A stretch of 35,251 nt of DNA from Pseudomonas antarctica (GTDB lineage Bacteria; Pseudomonadota; Gammaproteobacteria; Pseudomonadales; Pseudomonadaceae). Shown here one piece after another: positions 8,076-16,400 of this stretch. Below the pieces are notes generated by a model. It had not been told where the DNA came from and made no database searches. It saw only the letters and a program-made list of their open reading frames with translations. Position 1 is the stretch's first letter, and each line of letters begins with the position of its first letter. The translations under genes and the position numbers were made by a program. Where the stretch lies: NCBI RefSeq assembly GCF_900624995.1, contig NZ_UYXQ01000035.1, forward strand, positions 1 to 35,251, read 5' to 3'.

Positions 8076-8737
8076 GGTTGCACCTCTTGCAGCGAGGTGT
8101 GCACGGCGTCCCAGAAGCACAGGCGGCTTTGCACGGCGTCGAGCGCAATCTCATCGGCCTGGCGTTGGCGCGCAGTGTCTGCCCCGATCAGGCGTTGGAG
8201 TAACTGTTGCGCCGCTGGCTCATGGTCTTGGGCATCTAATTCGATGTGACGGCGAAGGTAATGACCCAAGGTTGGTGCCTGACGATCAATGCACGCATTG
8301 CCGTGCAGGATGCGTTCGAACATCGGCGCAATGACACTCTCGCGACCATGCAGGAAGGCCGCCGCCACGCAGTGGGTGGGCGCGTTTAGCGCGACCTGTA
8401 ACGTGCTGTCGACAAAGCGCGCCACACCCGGCAGCACATCGATCATGTGCAAGGCCGCGTTTGCTTGCACACCCTGGCGCTGCAGTTCGATGAAGTGCTG
8501 GACGGTACGCGTGTCGGCACCGACCTCTGCGATCGCCTCCAGGTAAAGTTCGAAGTGGCTGCAATGGCCACGTGTTGGATGTTCGTCCGATTCTTCGCCC
8601 AGCACGATTTCATTGATAAGGCGTGCGGCTTGCGGGTCCGTGGGTGGGAGCCAGGGTAAGTGCGTGCAGGTCAGGTCTTGCTGCAGCCGTTTGGTCAGTG
8701 TCATGAAGTCCCAAACCGCAAATACATGATGTTCCAT
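8072..8737 (-). CDS. mgoB: DUF3050 haem-oxygenase-like protein, MgoB/PvfA (5' end disrupted?)
   Basis: This 221-residue frame matches the DUF3050 family, haem-oxygenase-fold oxidases, with MEHHVFAVWDFM, INEIVLGEESDE and SHFELYLEA. It is the first gene of the mgo/pvf-type operon and should act with the AurF-like enzyme on the nitrogen oxidation steps. The ATG at 8737 has no Shine-Dalgarno sequence and falls inside the usual N-terminal helix. In the same frame, before it, the DNA still encodes HPLFKEITSLNKLQLF, which belongs to the family N-terminus, but no ATG, GTG or TTG exists before the upstream TGA. An out-of-phase ATG at 8829 with an AGG 8 bases upstream would join this frame if the A7 run at 8801-8807 were read as A8, giving about 252 residues. 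Either a slip at the run, a rare start, or a real or sequencing indel explains this. Confidence 0.85.
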   Translation of the reverse strand: MEHHVFAVWDFMTLTKRLQQDLTCTHLPWLPPTDPQAARLINEIVLGEESDEHPTRGHCSHFELYLEAIAEVGADTRTVQHFIELQRQGVQANAALHMIDVLPGVARFVDSTLQVALNAPTHCVAAAFLHGRESVIAPMFERILHGNACIDRQAPTLGHYLRRHIELDAQDHEPAAQQLLQRLIGADTARQRQADEIALDAVQSRLCFWDAVHTSLQEVQP

Positions 8738-8829
8738 GAAAAGCTGTAACTTATTAAGCGAAGTTATTTCTTTAAATAACGGATGGCTGCATAACAGCCA
8801 TTTTTTTGTTCAAGTAAGTGTTGGTGCAT
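8738..8829 (-). other. Probable native 5' coding part of mgoB, out of frame at A7
   Basis: Reading from ATG 8829 gives MHQHLLEQK and then, if one extra A is supplied in the A7 run (8801-8807), KWLLCSHPLFKEITSLNK, continuing directly into the DUF3050 frame at 8737. As written, the ATG 8829 frame ends after 21 codons. The run sits in CAA AAA AAT, where a -1 slip reproduces the same result. A 7-bp hairpin, GTTATTT-AAAG-AAATAAC, lies about 21 bases downstream of the run on the coding strand. Confidence 0.65.
8783..8807 (+). terminator. Terminator-like hairpin on plus strand in mgoB 5' region
   Basis: ATGGCTG - CATAA - CAGCCAT is a perfect 7-bp stem directly followed by a T7 run (first T shared with the stem), the form of an intrinsic terminator read rightward. 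It is antisense to the start of mgoB, so it could stop antisense or read-through transcription, or be chance. It uses the same homopolymer as the mgoB frame break. Confidence 0.5.
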
Positions 8830-9211
8830 GGTTGACGCCTATAAGTTGTTGCGACTGCTCTGAAAACAGTGGTGGGGGTTTTTAAGTGTAAATAGAAGGA
8901 TGGCGTTTAGCCGGTTCACGCGCACAGCGCTAACCTGGCGTGAAGTTGTACGGTCGAATAAAGTATTTGTTTTAGTGGTGAGGGATAATAATCTTATTAA
9001 ACGCTTTGATCATCTTGTGAAAGTGTTAGATGCTTTTGCGAGAAATATCTTGTTGTAAGCAAGTTGCTTGGGTAACTGTTAGAAGTTTCCTCGAAACGAG
9101 CCGTCCTGTTTAAATTACATCGTTCTGGTCGGGGCGTATCGTCGTCGGGCTCTCTCTCCTATAGGAAAGGAGCCCTGCACCTTAGAGGGTCAACGGGGAG
9201 CGCCCTGAACC
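8830..9211. promoter_or_regulatory. AT-rich intergenic region; probable mgo promoter region
   Basis: About 380 bases without a gene between the operon and the GntR gene. The segment 8880-9110 is clearly AT-richer than its surroundings and should contain the operon promoter, reading leftward; I could not fix a single -35/-10 pair. An imperfect hairpin at 9147-9175 (GGGCTC...TCC-TATA-GGA...GAGCCC) lies past the GntR stop and could end that transcript, but lacks a T-tract. Confidence 0.45.
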
Positions 9212-9922
9212 CTACTGCGCGTCTTTCGTTGCGGCAGCTTCAAGACCATTGAGGTAGGTGGTGATCACCTCCATTCCCCGCATCAGGTGATTACGCAAGG
9301 TCAGAATGCTCTCTTCGATCTTCTTCTGAGCCACAAGCCTCAGCAGTTCGCGGTGATCTTCCTGTGATGTCTCGCCCAGGCCCATCGCCTCAAGGTTGAA
9401 GCGCAGAAACCGTTCCTCCTCATTTAAACCGTGTTCAACCAGTTTGAGCAGCCGTTGGTTAGGTGCCTTGCCATACAACACCATGTGGAACAGGCGGTTG
9501 AGCCGGCCAATCTCGGCGTAGTCTTTCTCCTGTTCCAGCGCATTGATGTAGGCATCGGCTTCAGCGATGTCGGCGTCGGTGAGAAACGGAGTCGACAGGC
9601 GCAACGCTTCGGATTCCAGCAGCATGCGCAGTTCGTAGGTTTCAGCCGAATTGTCTTCGATCAACGGTGCAACCACGGCGCCCTTATGGGTCACCACGTG
9701 CAGCAAGGATTGAGCTTCCAGCTGGCGTAAGGCCTCGCGCACGGGCATGCGGCTCACGCCGAACAGGCTAGCCAGCTCTTGCTGACGCATCGCGGTGCCA
9801 CAGGGCAGTCGACCATCGAGAATGGCATTGCGCAGTGTTTCTTCAATAACGGCGCGAGCAAGATGGGCGGGAATAGGCCCGCTGATTTTGATGCTGCTTA
9901 AAGGGTTCGGCTTCTGCGTCAC
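9212..9922 (-). CDS. GntR-family regulator, FCD (FadR-type) subfamily
   Basis: A 236-residue transcription factor. The N-terminal winged helix has HLARAVIEETLRNAILDGRL, then RQQELASLFGVSRMPVREAL, the diagnostic GntR recognition helix, and RQLEAQSLLHVVTHKGAVV for the wing. The C-terminal all-helical FCD domain includes EDHRELLRLVAQKKIEESILTLRNHL, with His residues typical of a metal-bound small-acid site. The open frame extends to 10003, but I take GTG at 9922 as the start: AAGGAGG lies upstream (11-base gap) and the extra 27 residues lack family character and would be encoded by the operator region. The ligand is unknown. It lies between the mgo and lap loci and may control itself, or the mgo operon; neither is shown. 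Confidence 0.88.
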   Translation of the reverse strand: MTQKPNPLSSIKISGPIPAHLARAVIEETLRNAILDGRLPCGTAMRQQELASLFGVSRMPVREALRQLEAQSLLHVVTHKGAVVAPLIEDNSAETYELRMLLESEALRLSTPFLTDADIAEADAYINALEQEKDYAEIGRLNRLFHMVLYGKAPNQRLLKLVEHGLNEEERFLRFNLEAMGLGETSQEDHRELLRLVAQKKIEESILTLRNHLMRGMEVITTYLNGLEAAATKDAQ

Positions 9923-9950
9923 GGTTGCGCTATCCTCCTTTCTTGAATGG

Positions 9951-9979
9951 AGTGTGTTTAATTGGATCCAATGCACACT
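9951..9979. promoter_or_regulatory. Palindromic operator-like site upstream of the GntR gene
   Basis: ATTGGATCCAAT (9961-9972) is a perfect 12-bp palindrome of the TTGnnnnCAA form often bound by FadR-subfamily GntR repressors. It is flanked by AGTGTG on the left and CACACT on the right, a second outer inverted pair with unequal spacers. The site is about 40 bases before the proposed GTG start, a good place for autoregulation. Confidence 0.6.
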
Positions 9980-10172
9980 AGAGACGGGCCACACGCTTGT
10001 CAAACAACCAAAGTTTCCGTTTGTAAGGGCTTACGGAGTGTACTTTGTGCATCCCACAGGGTGCGGTTATAAACTCGGCCCACCGATGGATGATTGCACT
10101 GTGCCATTGTTTTTTGCGAGTCGAAGCATCACCATCCTTTAAAATTCCGTCTCTCTTCATGGACTGAACGCC

Positions 10173-10865
10173 TTGGCGGTAAGTTTTATTCCCTCTCGAA
10201 TCGTTAGCTGGTTGTTTTCAGCGATTGTATTGGCCGGCCTTATGCTCGGCGGGCTGCATGCCGATTGGGATTTCTCCCAGATCAGCCGCAAGGCCACGGC
10301 CTTGTACGGGCCGCTGGGGGAGGGCCAGCAGCGTATCGACGCTTGGCAGCGACTGCTGGTGACCCAAAAACAGGTCGACGAGCAGGAGCAGCTCAAGGTC
10401 GTCAACCTGTTCTTCAACAAGCAAGTGTCTTACGTAGAAGACATCGACCTCTGGCACGTGGTCGACTATTGGGAGACGCCCATCGAAGCGCTCTGGAAGG
10501 GGGCTGGCGATTGTGAGGACTACGCGATCGCCAAGTATTTCAGTTTGCGTCATCTGGGCGTCTCCAGCGACAAATTGCGCATTACCTACGTCAAGGCCTT
10601 GCGTCAGAATCGCGCTCACATGGTCCTGACGTATTATTCGACCCCGGACGCTATCCCGTTGGTGCTCGACAGCCTGATGGACGACATCCTGCCAGCCACC
10701 CGCCGTACCGACCTGATTCCGGTGTACTCATTCAACGCCGAGGGTTTGTACCTCCCCGGTGCCAAGGGCAACAAGAAAGTCGGTGACACTAAACGCTTGT
10801 CGCGTTGGCAGGATGTGTTGAGAAAAATGCGTGCGGAAGGCTTCCCAGCCGAGCCTGCCAACTAG
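10173..10865 (+). CDS. lapG: LapG periplasmic cysteine protease
   Basis: A bacterial transglutaminase-like cysteine protease that cuts the N-terminus of LapA and so releases the cell from a surface. From the TTG start it has 230 residues, with an N-terminal export signal (VSWLFSAIVLAGLMLGGLHA, cleavage before DWDF). The catalytic triad is visible as C114 in GAGDCEDYAIAK, H149 in RAHMVLTYY and D166 in PLVLDSL, with the Cys-His and His-Asp distances (35 and 17) of characterised LapG proteins. The acidic residues flanking the Cys (D113, E115) are the known calcium ligands. TTG is the first acceptable start after an in-frame stop; CTG at 10164 is an alternative. The lapD gene follows at once, with AGGAG overlapping the end of lapG, so the two form an operon. 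Confidence 0.95.
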   Translation: MAVSFIPSRIVSWLFSAIVLAGLMLGGLHADWDFSQISRKATALYGPLGEGQQRIDAWQRLLVTQKQVDEQEQLKVVNLFFNKQVSYVEDIDLWHVVDYWETPIEALWKGAGDCEDYAIAKYFSLRHLGVSSDKLRITYVKALRQNRAHMVLTYYSTPDAIPLVLDSLMDDILPATRRTDLIPVYSFNAEGLYLPGAKGNKKVGDTKRLSRWQDVLRKMRAEGFPAEPAN

Positions 10866-10879
10866 GAGTAACTGATCGG

Positions 10880-12826
10880 ATGTCTCTGTTCAAACAACTA
10901 TTGATCGCAATCTGTCTGTTCTTGGTGGTCGCCTTCAGCGGCAGCTTCATGGTCAGCCTGGAAAGTTCGCGCACGCAATACGTCAACCAGCTGCGTTCGC
11001 ATGCACAGGATGCGGCGACGGCGCTGGCATTGTCGCTGACGCCGAATATCGACGACCCGGCCATGGTGGAATTGCTGGTCAGCTCGATCTTCGACAGCGG
11101 CTATTACGCCAGCATCCGCGTGGTGGATTTGGCCACGGATAAAACCATCGTCGAACGCAGCGGTATTCCTGACAACAACGGTGTGCCCAACTGGTTCGTC
11201 AAACTCATCGGTCTGGAGCCGGCCGGTGGTGATGCGCTGGTCAGCCGTGGCTGGGAGCAGGCGGCGCGTGTGGAAGTGGTCAGCCACCCTATGTTTGCCC
11301 TGGCCAAGCTTTGGCAGAGCGCCTTGGGCAGCCTTGGCTGGTTGCTGTTGTGCGGTGCGGTGAGTGCAGTGCTGGGTGCGCTGTTGCTGCGTCGGCAACT
11401 GAAGCCGTTGGACTACATGGTCAAGCAATCCCACGCCATTGCGCGGCGCGAGTTCCTCAGCCTGCCCGACCTGCCACGTACGCCGGAGTTGCGCCGTGTG
11501 GTGCAAGCTATGAATCAGATGGTAGAAAAGCTCAAGGCGCTGTTTCAGGAGCAGGCCGAGCGCAGCGAAAAACTGCGCATCGAATCCTATCAGGACAACC
11601 TCACGGGCCTCGCCAACCGCCGTTATTTCGAGATGCAGCTCAACGCCCGCGTGAGTAACCCGGAAGACTCCAACTCCGGCTACCTGCTGCTATTGCGAGT
11701 CAAGGACCTGGCCGGTCTCAACCAGCGCCTGGGGGGCCAGCGCACCGACCAGTTGCTGCAAGCGGTCGGCGAACAACTGCTACGCCAGTGCGAGCCTTAC
11801 CCGGAAACTCATAACCTCGTCACCCGTATCCGCGGCGGTGAATTCGCGGTGCTGGCGCCGGGGTTGGTGCGCGAAGAAGCGTTGCAATTGGCGCAGAACC
11901 TGGAGAGCACCTTGCTCAGCCTGCAGGCCACCGGCGCCAGTGACGTCACGCCGGTCGCCTATATCGGCCTGGCGCCGTTCAGCCATGGCGATTCCCCGCT
12001 GGCCCTGCTGACTTTGGCTGACCAGGCCCTGGCCCAGGCCGAAGGGCAGGGCGACAGCAGTTGGGTGTGCCTCGACCACAACGCCGCCGCCAGCGTCGGC
12101 GACGATCACCATGCCTGGCACACCCTGCTCGACCAAGCCCTGACCCAGGAGCGTTTCCAGCTGTACTTTCAGCCGGTCGTCGCCAGCCAGGACCCGCAGT
12201 TGGTCTTGCACTACAAAGTACTGTCGCGCTTGCAGGATGACGACGGTCACACCATACCCGCCGGGCGTTTCCTGCCGTGGCTTGAACGCTTCGGCTGGAC
12301 CGCGCGCCTGGACCGCCTGATGCTGGAGCACGTGCTCAAGCAGATGGCCGGTCACAGCCATAGCTTGGCGCTGAACCTATCGGCGGCCACCTTGCAGGAC
12401 GCCCAGGCGCTGAATCGAATTTTTGAGTTGCTACGCCAGCACAGCAATCTGGGCTCGCGCCTGACCCTGGAAATTGGCGAAGAGCAATTGCCGGAGCAGG
12501 CGCTGCTGGAGCAGTTGACCCAGCGCCTGCGCGAATTGGGCTTCTCTCTTAGCCTGCAGCGTTTCGGTGGGCGCTTCAGCATGATCGGCAACCTGGCGCG
12601 CCTGGGCCTGGCGTACTTGAAGATCGACGGCAGCTATATCCGTGCCATCGACCAGGAAAGCGACAAGCGCCTGTTTATCGAGGCGATCCAACGCGCGGCC
12701 CACAGCATCGACTTACCATTGATTGCCGAGCGCGTGGAAACCGAAGGTGAGCTGCAGGTGATTCGCGAAATGGGCATTTTCGGTGTGCAGGGCCAGCTGT
12801 TTGGTGAGCCCGCGCCCTGGAAATAA
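10880..12826 (+). CDS. lapD: LapD, c-di-GMP receptor controlling LapG
   Basis: A 648-residue inner-membrane receptor. TM1 is at the N-terminus (LLIAICLFLVVAFSGSFMV), then a periplasmic domain, TM2 (LGWLLLCGAVSAVLGALLL), HAMP, a degenerate GGDEF and a degenerate EAL. The GGDEF motif is RGGEF (318-322) and the EAL motif is KVL (446-448), so it should bind c-di-GMP without making or breaking it. In the periplasmic domain the Trp of SRGWEQ is W125, the same position as the LapG-contacting Trp in P. fluorescens Pf0-1. When c-di-GMP is bound LapD holds LapG; when it is lost LapG is released. I chose the ATG at 10880 over the longer open frame from 10805 because of the upstream AGGAG and the known length. 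Confidence 0.97.
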   Translation: MSLFKQLLIAICLFLVVAFSGSFMVSLESSRTQYVNQLRSHAQDAATALALSLTPNIDDPAMVELLVSSIFDSGYYASIRVVDLATDKTIVERSGIPDNNGVPNWFVKLIGLEPAGGDALVSRGWEQAARVEVVSHPMFALAKLWQSALGSLGWLLLCGAVSAVLGALLLRRQLKPLDYMVKQSHAIARREFLSLPDLPRTPELRRVVQAMNQMVEKLKALFQEQAERSEKLRIESYQDNLTGLANRRYFEMQLNARVSNPEDSNSGYLLLLRVKDLAGLNQRLGGQRTDQLLQAVGEQLLRQCEPYPETHNLVTRIRGGEFAVLAPGLVREEALQLAQNLESTLLSLQATGASDVTPVAYIGLAPFSHGDSPLALLTLADQALAQAEGQGDSSWVCLDHNAAASVGDDHHAWHTLLDQALTQERFQLYFQPVVASQDPQLVLHYKVLSRLQDDDGHTIPAGRFLPWLERFGWTARLDRLMLEHVLKQMAGHSHSLALNLSAATLQDAQALNRIFELLRQHSNLGSRLTLEIGEEQLPEQALLEQLTQRLRELGFSLSLQRFGGRFSMIGNLARLGLAYLKIDGSYIRAIDQESDKRLFIEAIQRAAHSIDLPLIAERVETEGELQVIREMGIFGVQGQLFGEPAPWK

Positions 12827-12844
12827 TGCCAATCCAATGTAGGA

Positions 12845-12882
12845 GCAGGCTTATGTGGGAGCCAGCTCCCACATAAGCCTGC
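12845..12882. repeat. REP-like perfect palindrome / transcript end
   Basis: An 18-bp perfect inverted repeat with a 2-base loop (GCAGGCTTATGTGGGAGC, CA, then its complement). It contains the GTGGGAGC core of fluorescent-pseudomonad REP elements. It lies between the lapD stop and the end of the convergent small gene, and could end transcripts from both sides. Confidence 0.8.
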
Positions 12883-12912
12883 CCACATTTAGATTCGGTT
12901 TGCCTGCCGAAA

Positions 12913-13251
12913 TCAGATCAGCCCAGTCTCTTCATCATCGATCAAATGGCTCAACCCGCCCAACGCTTCCCGCGCGTGGTTACGGTCCATCAACTTGGCC
13001 TGAGCCGCGGGCGGCAGGTCAGTGACGCTGATCACTCCCTTGCGTGTCAGCACCTGAATCAAGTCATCGAGCACCCGGATCATTTCCAGGTCACTTTGCT
13101 TGAGCTGCGCCAAGCTGGTTTCCACCACTTCGTTGGCGTACCAGGCCTGGATCTCATGGTGATCGGCTGGCAGGGTTTCGGTTGATTCAGCAAAGGCAGC
13201 GGCCTCTACGCGACTCAGCACGCCCTGTGCATCACGTTGCACGTAAAACAT
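12913..13251 (-). CDS. Small conserved protein ('tryptophan synthase beta-like' of the lap locus)
   Basis: A 112-residue acidic soluble protein, MFYVQRDAQGVLSRVEAAAF at the N-terminus and DDEETGLI near the C-terminus. Proteins of this kind sit between lapD and lapA in fluorescent pseudomonads and carry the label 'tryptophan synthase beta-like', a name I do not think reflects function: no PLP-binding motif is visible. I place the start at ATG 13251, preceded by GAGGGG at 5 bases, rather than the longer frame from 13275. It is downstream of lapA on the same strand but after a terminator, so it probably has its own promoter. No function can be stated. Confidence 0.8.
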   Translation of the reverse strand: MFYVQRDAQGVLSRVEAAAFAESTETLPADHHEIQAWYANEVVETSLAQLKQSDLEMIRVLDDLIQVLTRKGVISVTDLPPAAQAKLMDRNHAREALGGLSHLIDDEETGLI

Positions 13252-13367
13252 AAGAACCCCTCGAAAATGAGCCACACGTTTTCACCCGCATAGGTCAGCG
13301 GTGTGTTTATTGAAGTGAGTATGCGATGCAACCGCTCGCCAGGGCCAGCAACGTGTCACCGAAGCAA

Positions 13368-13393
13368 ATCGGCCGCCCCTGGGGGCGGCCGAT
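13368..13393 (-). terminator. Terminator of lapA
   Basis: ATCGGCCGCCCC and its exact complement form a 12-bp GC-rich stem with a 2-base loop, starting about 11 bases after the lapA stop. On the minus strand it is followed by TTGCTT, a weak T-tract. Confidence 0.75.
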
Positions 13394-13403
13394 AAACCGA
13401 AGC

Positions 13404-16400
13404 TTAGGCGGTGTGGTCGATCTTGATGGTCGGGTCGGCACCACTGATCAGCGAGTTGATGCTGGTGTGGGACCAATCGTTGCCTTCCAGCTTGATCGTC
13501 ACATCGGCATTGGCCAGGCCGCCTGTGGTGTTGAGCTTGCCTTCAGTGCTGACTTGCAAGGTTGACACGCCGTCTACCGTGGTGATCTTAAGGTAGTTGT
13601 CGATGGTGCTGTCGGTCTCACCTTTCAACAGATCCTTGAGGTCTATCCGGTCACCTTCCGATGCTTTGAAGTCCTTGATCACATCGTTGCCGATGTCACC
13701 GGCCTTCCACACGAAGGTGTCGGCACCCGAACCGCCGATCAGGATGTCGTTGCCCTGGCCACCGATCAAGGTGTCGTTGCCGGTGCCGCCCAGCAGGATG
13801 TCATTGCCTTTGCCGCCGTCCAGGGTGTCGTTGCCGCCCTGGCCGAACAGGATGTCATCGCCTGCACCGCCCAACAGCGTGTCGTTACCGTCCTTGGCGC
13901 CGGAGACATCGAAGTCCGCGTAGTGCTCGGTAACGTACTGGTGCACGTTCGAGGTGGTCACCGCCGAGACGGCCACACCGGTTTTCTGCGCGACGAAGGC
14001 CTGCAGTGCGTTGTAACCCTCACCGGTAATCCCGCTGAAGCTGACCAGGTCGCCGAAGATGATGTCGTTGCCGTCGCCACCGTTGATGGTGTCGGCGCCC
14101 GGCAGCGTTGCTTCGGTGTGGCCGAGGATCGCGTTGGCCAAGTCCTTCGGATCGATGTTGCTTTGCGGCTTGCCATCGCTGTCGTACGGCTTCAGGTCGT
14201 TGAGGGTGACGTCGTTGTTGATGCCGATGGCCTCCACTTGCGACAACCCACCCAGCAGCGCAAAGGCGCTTTTCGAGTTGCTCAGCGTCGACGAATCGGT
14301 GCCGCTGCCCAAGCCTGAACGGTCGGACAGCTCGTAGGTACCGTCACCTTGGGCGTGGAGGGTGCCCAGGTTATTAACGACCCAGCGCGAGCCATTCCAG
14401 GTTTGCAATTGAGCTGCGCCCGAGGAGTCGATGGTGAAGTAGTGGTTGTTATCCAGGTACTTGCTGAACGTTGTGCCCAGTGTGTAGTTGGTCGTCGTCA
14501 CCAAGTCATCGAGTTTTGTGTTGTAAATCGTCGGGTTGGTCTGCTCGCCGCTCTGGTAGTAGGTCGGCTTGCCGTCGGTGATGAAGTAGGTCAAGTTGGT
14601 CGCGCCGGTGTTGCCGGTGGCCAGGCCGCTCTGGAAGAAGTTGGCCGTGGTCTTGAACACGTCTTCATAGTTGGAACCGCCGCCCGACACCATCGAGTCC
14701 AGCACGGCCTTGAGCAACGTCAGGGCGTTTGGATCGTTGAGGTTGATCGCAATCGACTTGTTCACCTGGGTATCAAAGTCTGCCAGGAAGATGTTCACGG
14801 TGCCCGACGTGTTGGCGCCCAGGCTGTCTTTCAGCGAATTGAACACTGAGGTCAGCGAAGCCTTCGCCGCGTTGACCGAGGAGGTGCTCATACTGCCGGA
14901 ACTGTCGACCATGAACGCGATGTTGTAGTTCTTGCCCTGCACCACGTTCAGGCCGCCGATATCGGCCACGACAATGTCGTTGCCGTCGCTGCCGTTGATC
15001 GTGTCGCTGCCCGAGGTGCCCGTTATCGAGCTGTAGGTGGCCGGGTAGACCGTGACCGGCAATTGCGCGGTGGTGGTTGCCGAACCGCCGATGCTTTCGG
15101 TGGAGGTCGAGGTGACGGTCAGGTTGAACTGGCCGCTGTAGTAGGTCGGCGGCTTGATGGTCAGGGTGTTCAAATCCCAACCAGTGACATTCACTTCGCC
15201 AACGGCTTTAGTCGCGGTGAAGGTGTGCCCGGAGGCGTCGGTGAGCACCGAGCCTGCCGGTACGCCACTGATCTTCACGCTCAGGGTTTCCGAGCCGTCG
15301 GTATCGGTCAGCGCAGTGGTGACCTTGGACAGCTTCACGGTACCGTTTTCCTGGCCTTCGTTGAGCTTGTAGCCCACGTAGTAACCGTCGCCGTTGCTGC
15401 CATGCAGGTCGGACACGGTCACGCCGGCGTTGGTCAGGTCAGTGATGCCGGTATACAGCGGCACGCCGCTGGTGCTCAGGTCTTTGGCCGCGCCACCGTT
15501 AACCGACAGGTTAACGTCATAGCTGCCGGGACCGGATTGGTTCGCGTGGTAGATCTCGAGGCTGTAGTAGCCGCTTACGGTCGGGGTGATCGAGCCACTG
15601 AACTTGCCGCTGTTGGTGCCCCATTGCGCGCTGGCCACGTCTTTGCCGCCGACGTTGATCACCAGGCTGTCATCGCCGGTACCGCTGAAGGTGTAGGTCT
15701 TACCGGCTTCCATATAGATCAGGCCGGAGATCTTCGAACCTGCGCCTGCGGCGACGTTTTCGGTGGACTCGACGTTGGTTACGACGCCGCTGCTGTTCGG
15801 CGTGCCGGCCTTATCAATAGCGTTTTTCAGGTCGGTCGCTGACGCGCCGTTACCGTTAGTGCCAATGCCTGCAATGCTGTTCCAGCTTTGCTTGAGCAAG
15901 CCGATCGAACTGACGTTGTTGTCGGCCACCGTCAGGGTCGGTGCGTCGGCCACTGGGGTGATATCGACTTTCACCGTGGCGCTGGTGCCAAAGTCCTTGC
16001 CATCCGTTGGCTGGAACTTGAACTGCGCGTAATCGGCCTGCTTGTTGCCGATACCGTTGCCGCCATAGCCATCGGCGCCGGACTCGTTGGCGTTCGGCAT
16101 GAAGCGCAACTGGCCGCCGTCGATCTGGGCTTTGGTGAAGGTTTGGCCGGCGGTCACGTTGGTCCAAGTGGTGCCGTCTGTCGCCAGGTATTGCAGCTTG
16201 CCTGCCACCGGCAGGTCGGTGATTTTCACCGCCAGGCTGGCTTGGGGCGAGTCCACGTCGGTCACGCCGAAGTTAGCCCAGGTCAGTGCCAGCGGCGTGT
16301 CTTCAGTGCCGGTCACAGCGCTGCCGGTTGCCACTGGCGCATCGTTGACCGCCACTACGTTGACCGTGGTGGTGGCGACGTTGGAGTAGTTGCCGCCGTC

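Noticed and set aside
8791..8829. 21-codon leader peptide ending before mgoB as a regulatory uORF
   Set aside because: Joining it with one extra A gives a continuous DUF3050 N-terminus, so a broken or slipping gene start explains it better than a designed leader.
12913..13251. True tryptophan synthase beta chain
   Set aside because: Far too short (112 residues) and without a PLP lysine motif; the common label is a naming artefact.
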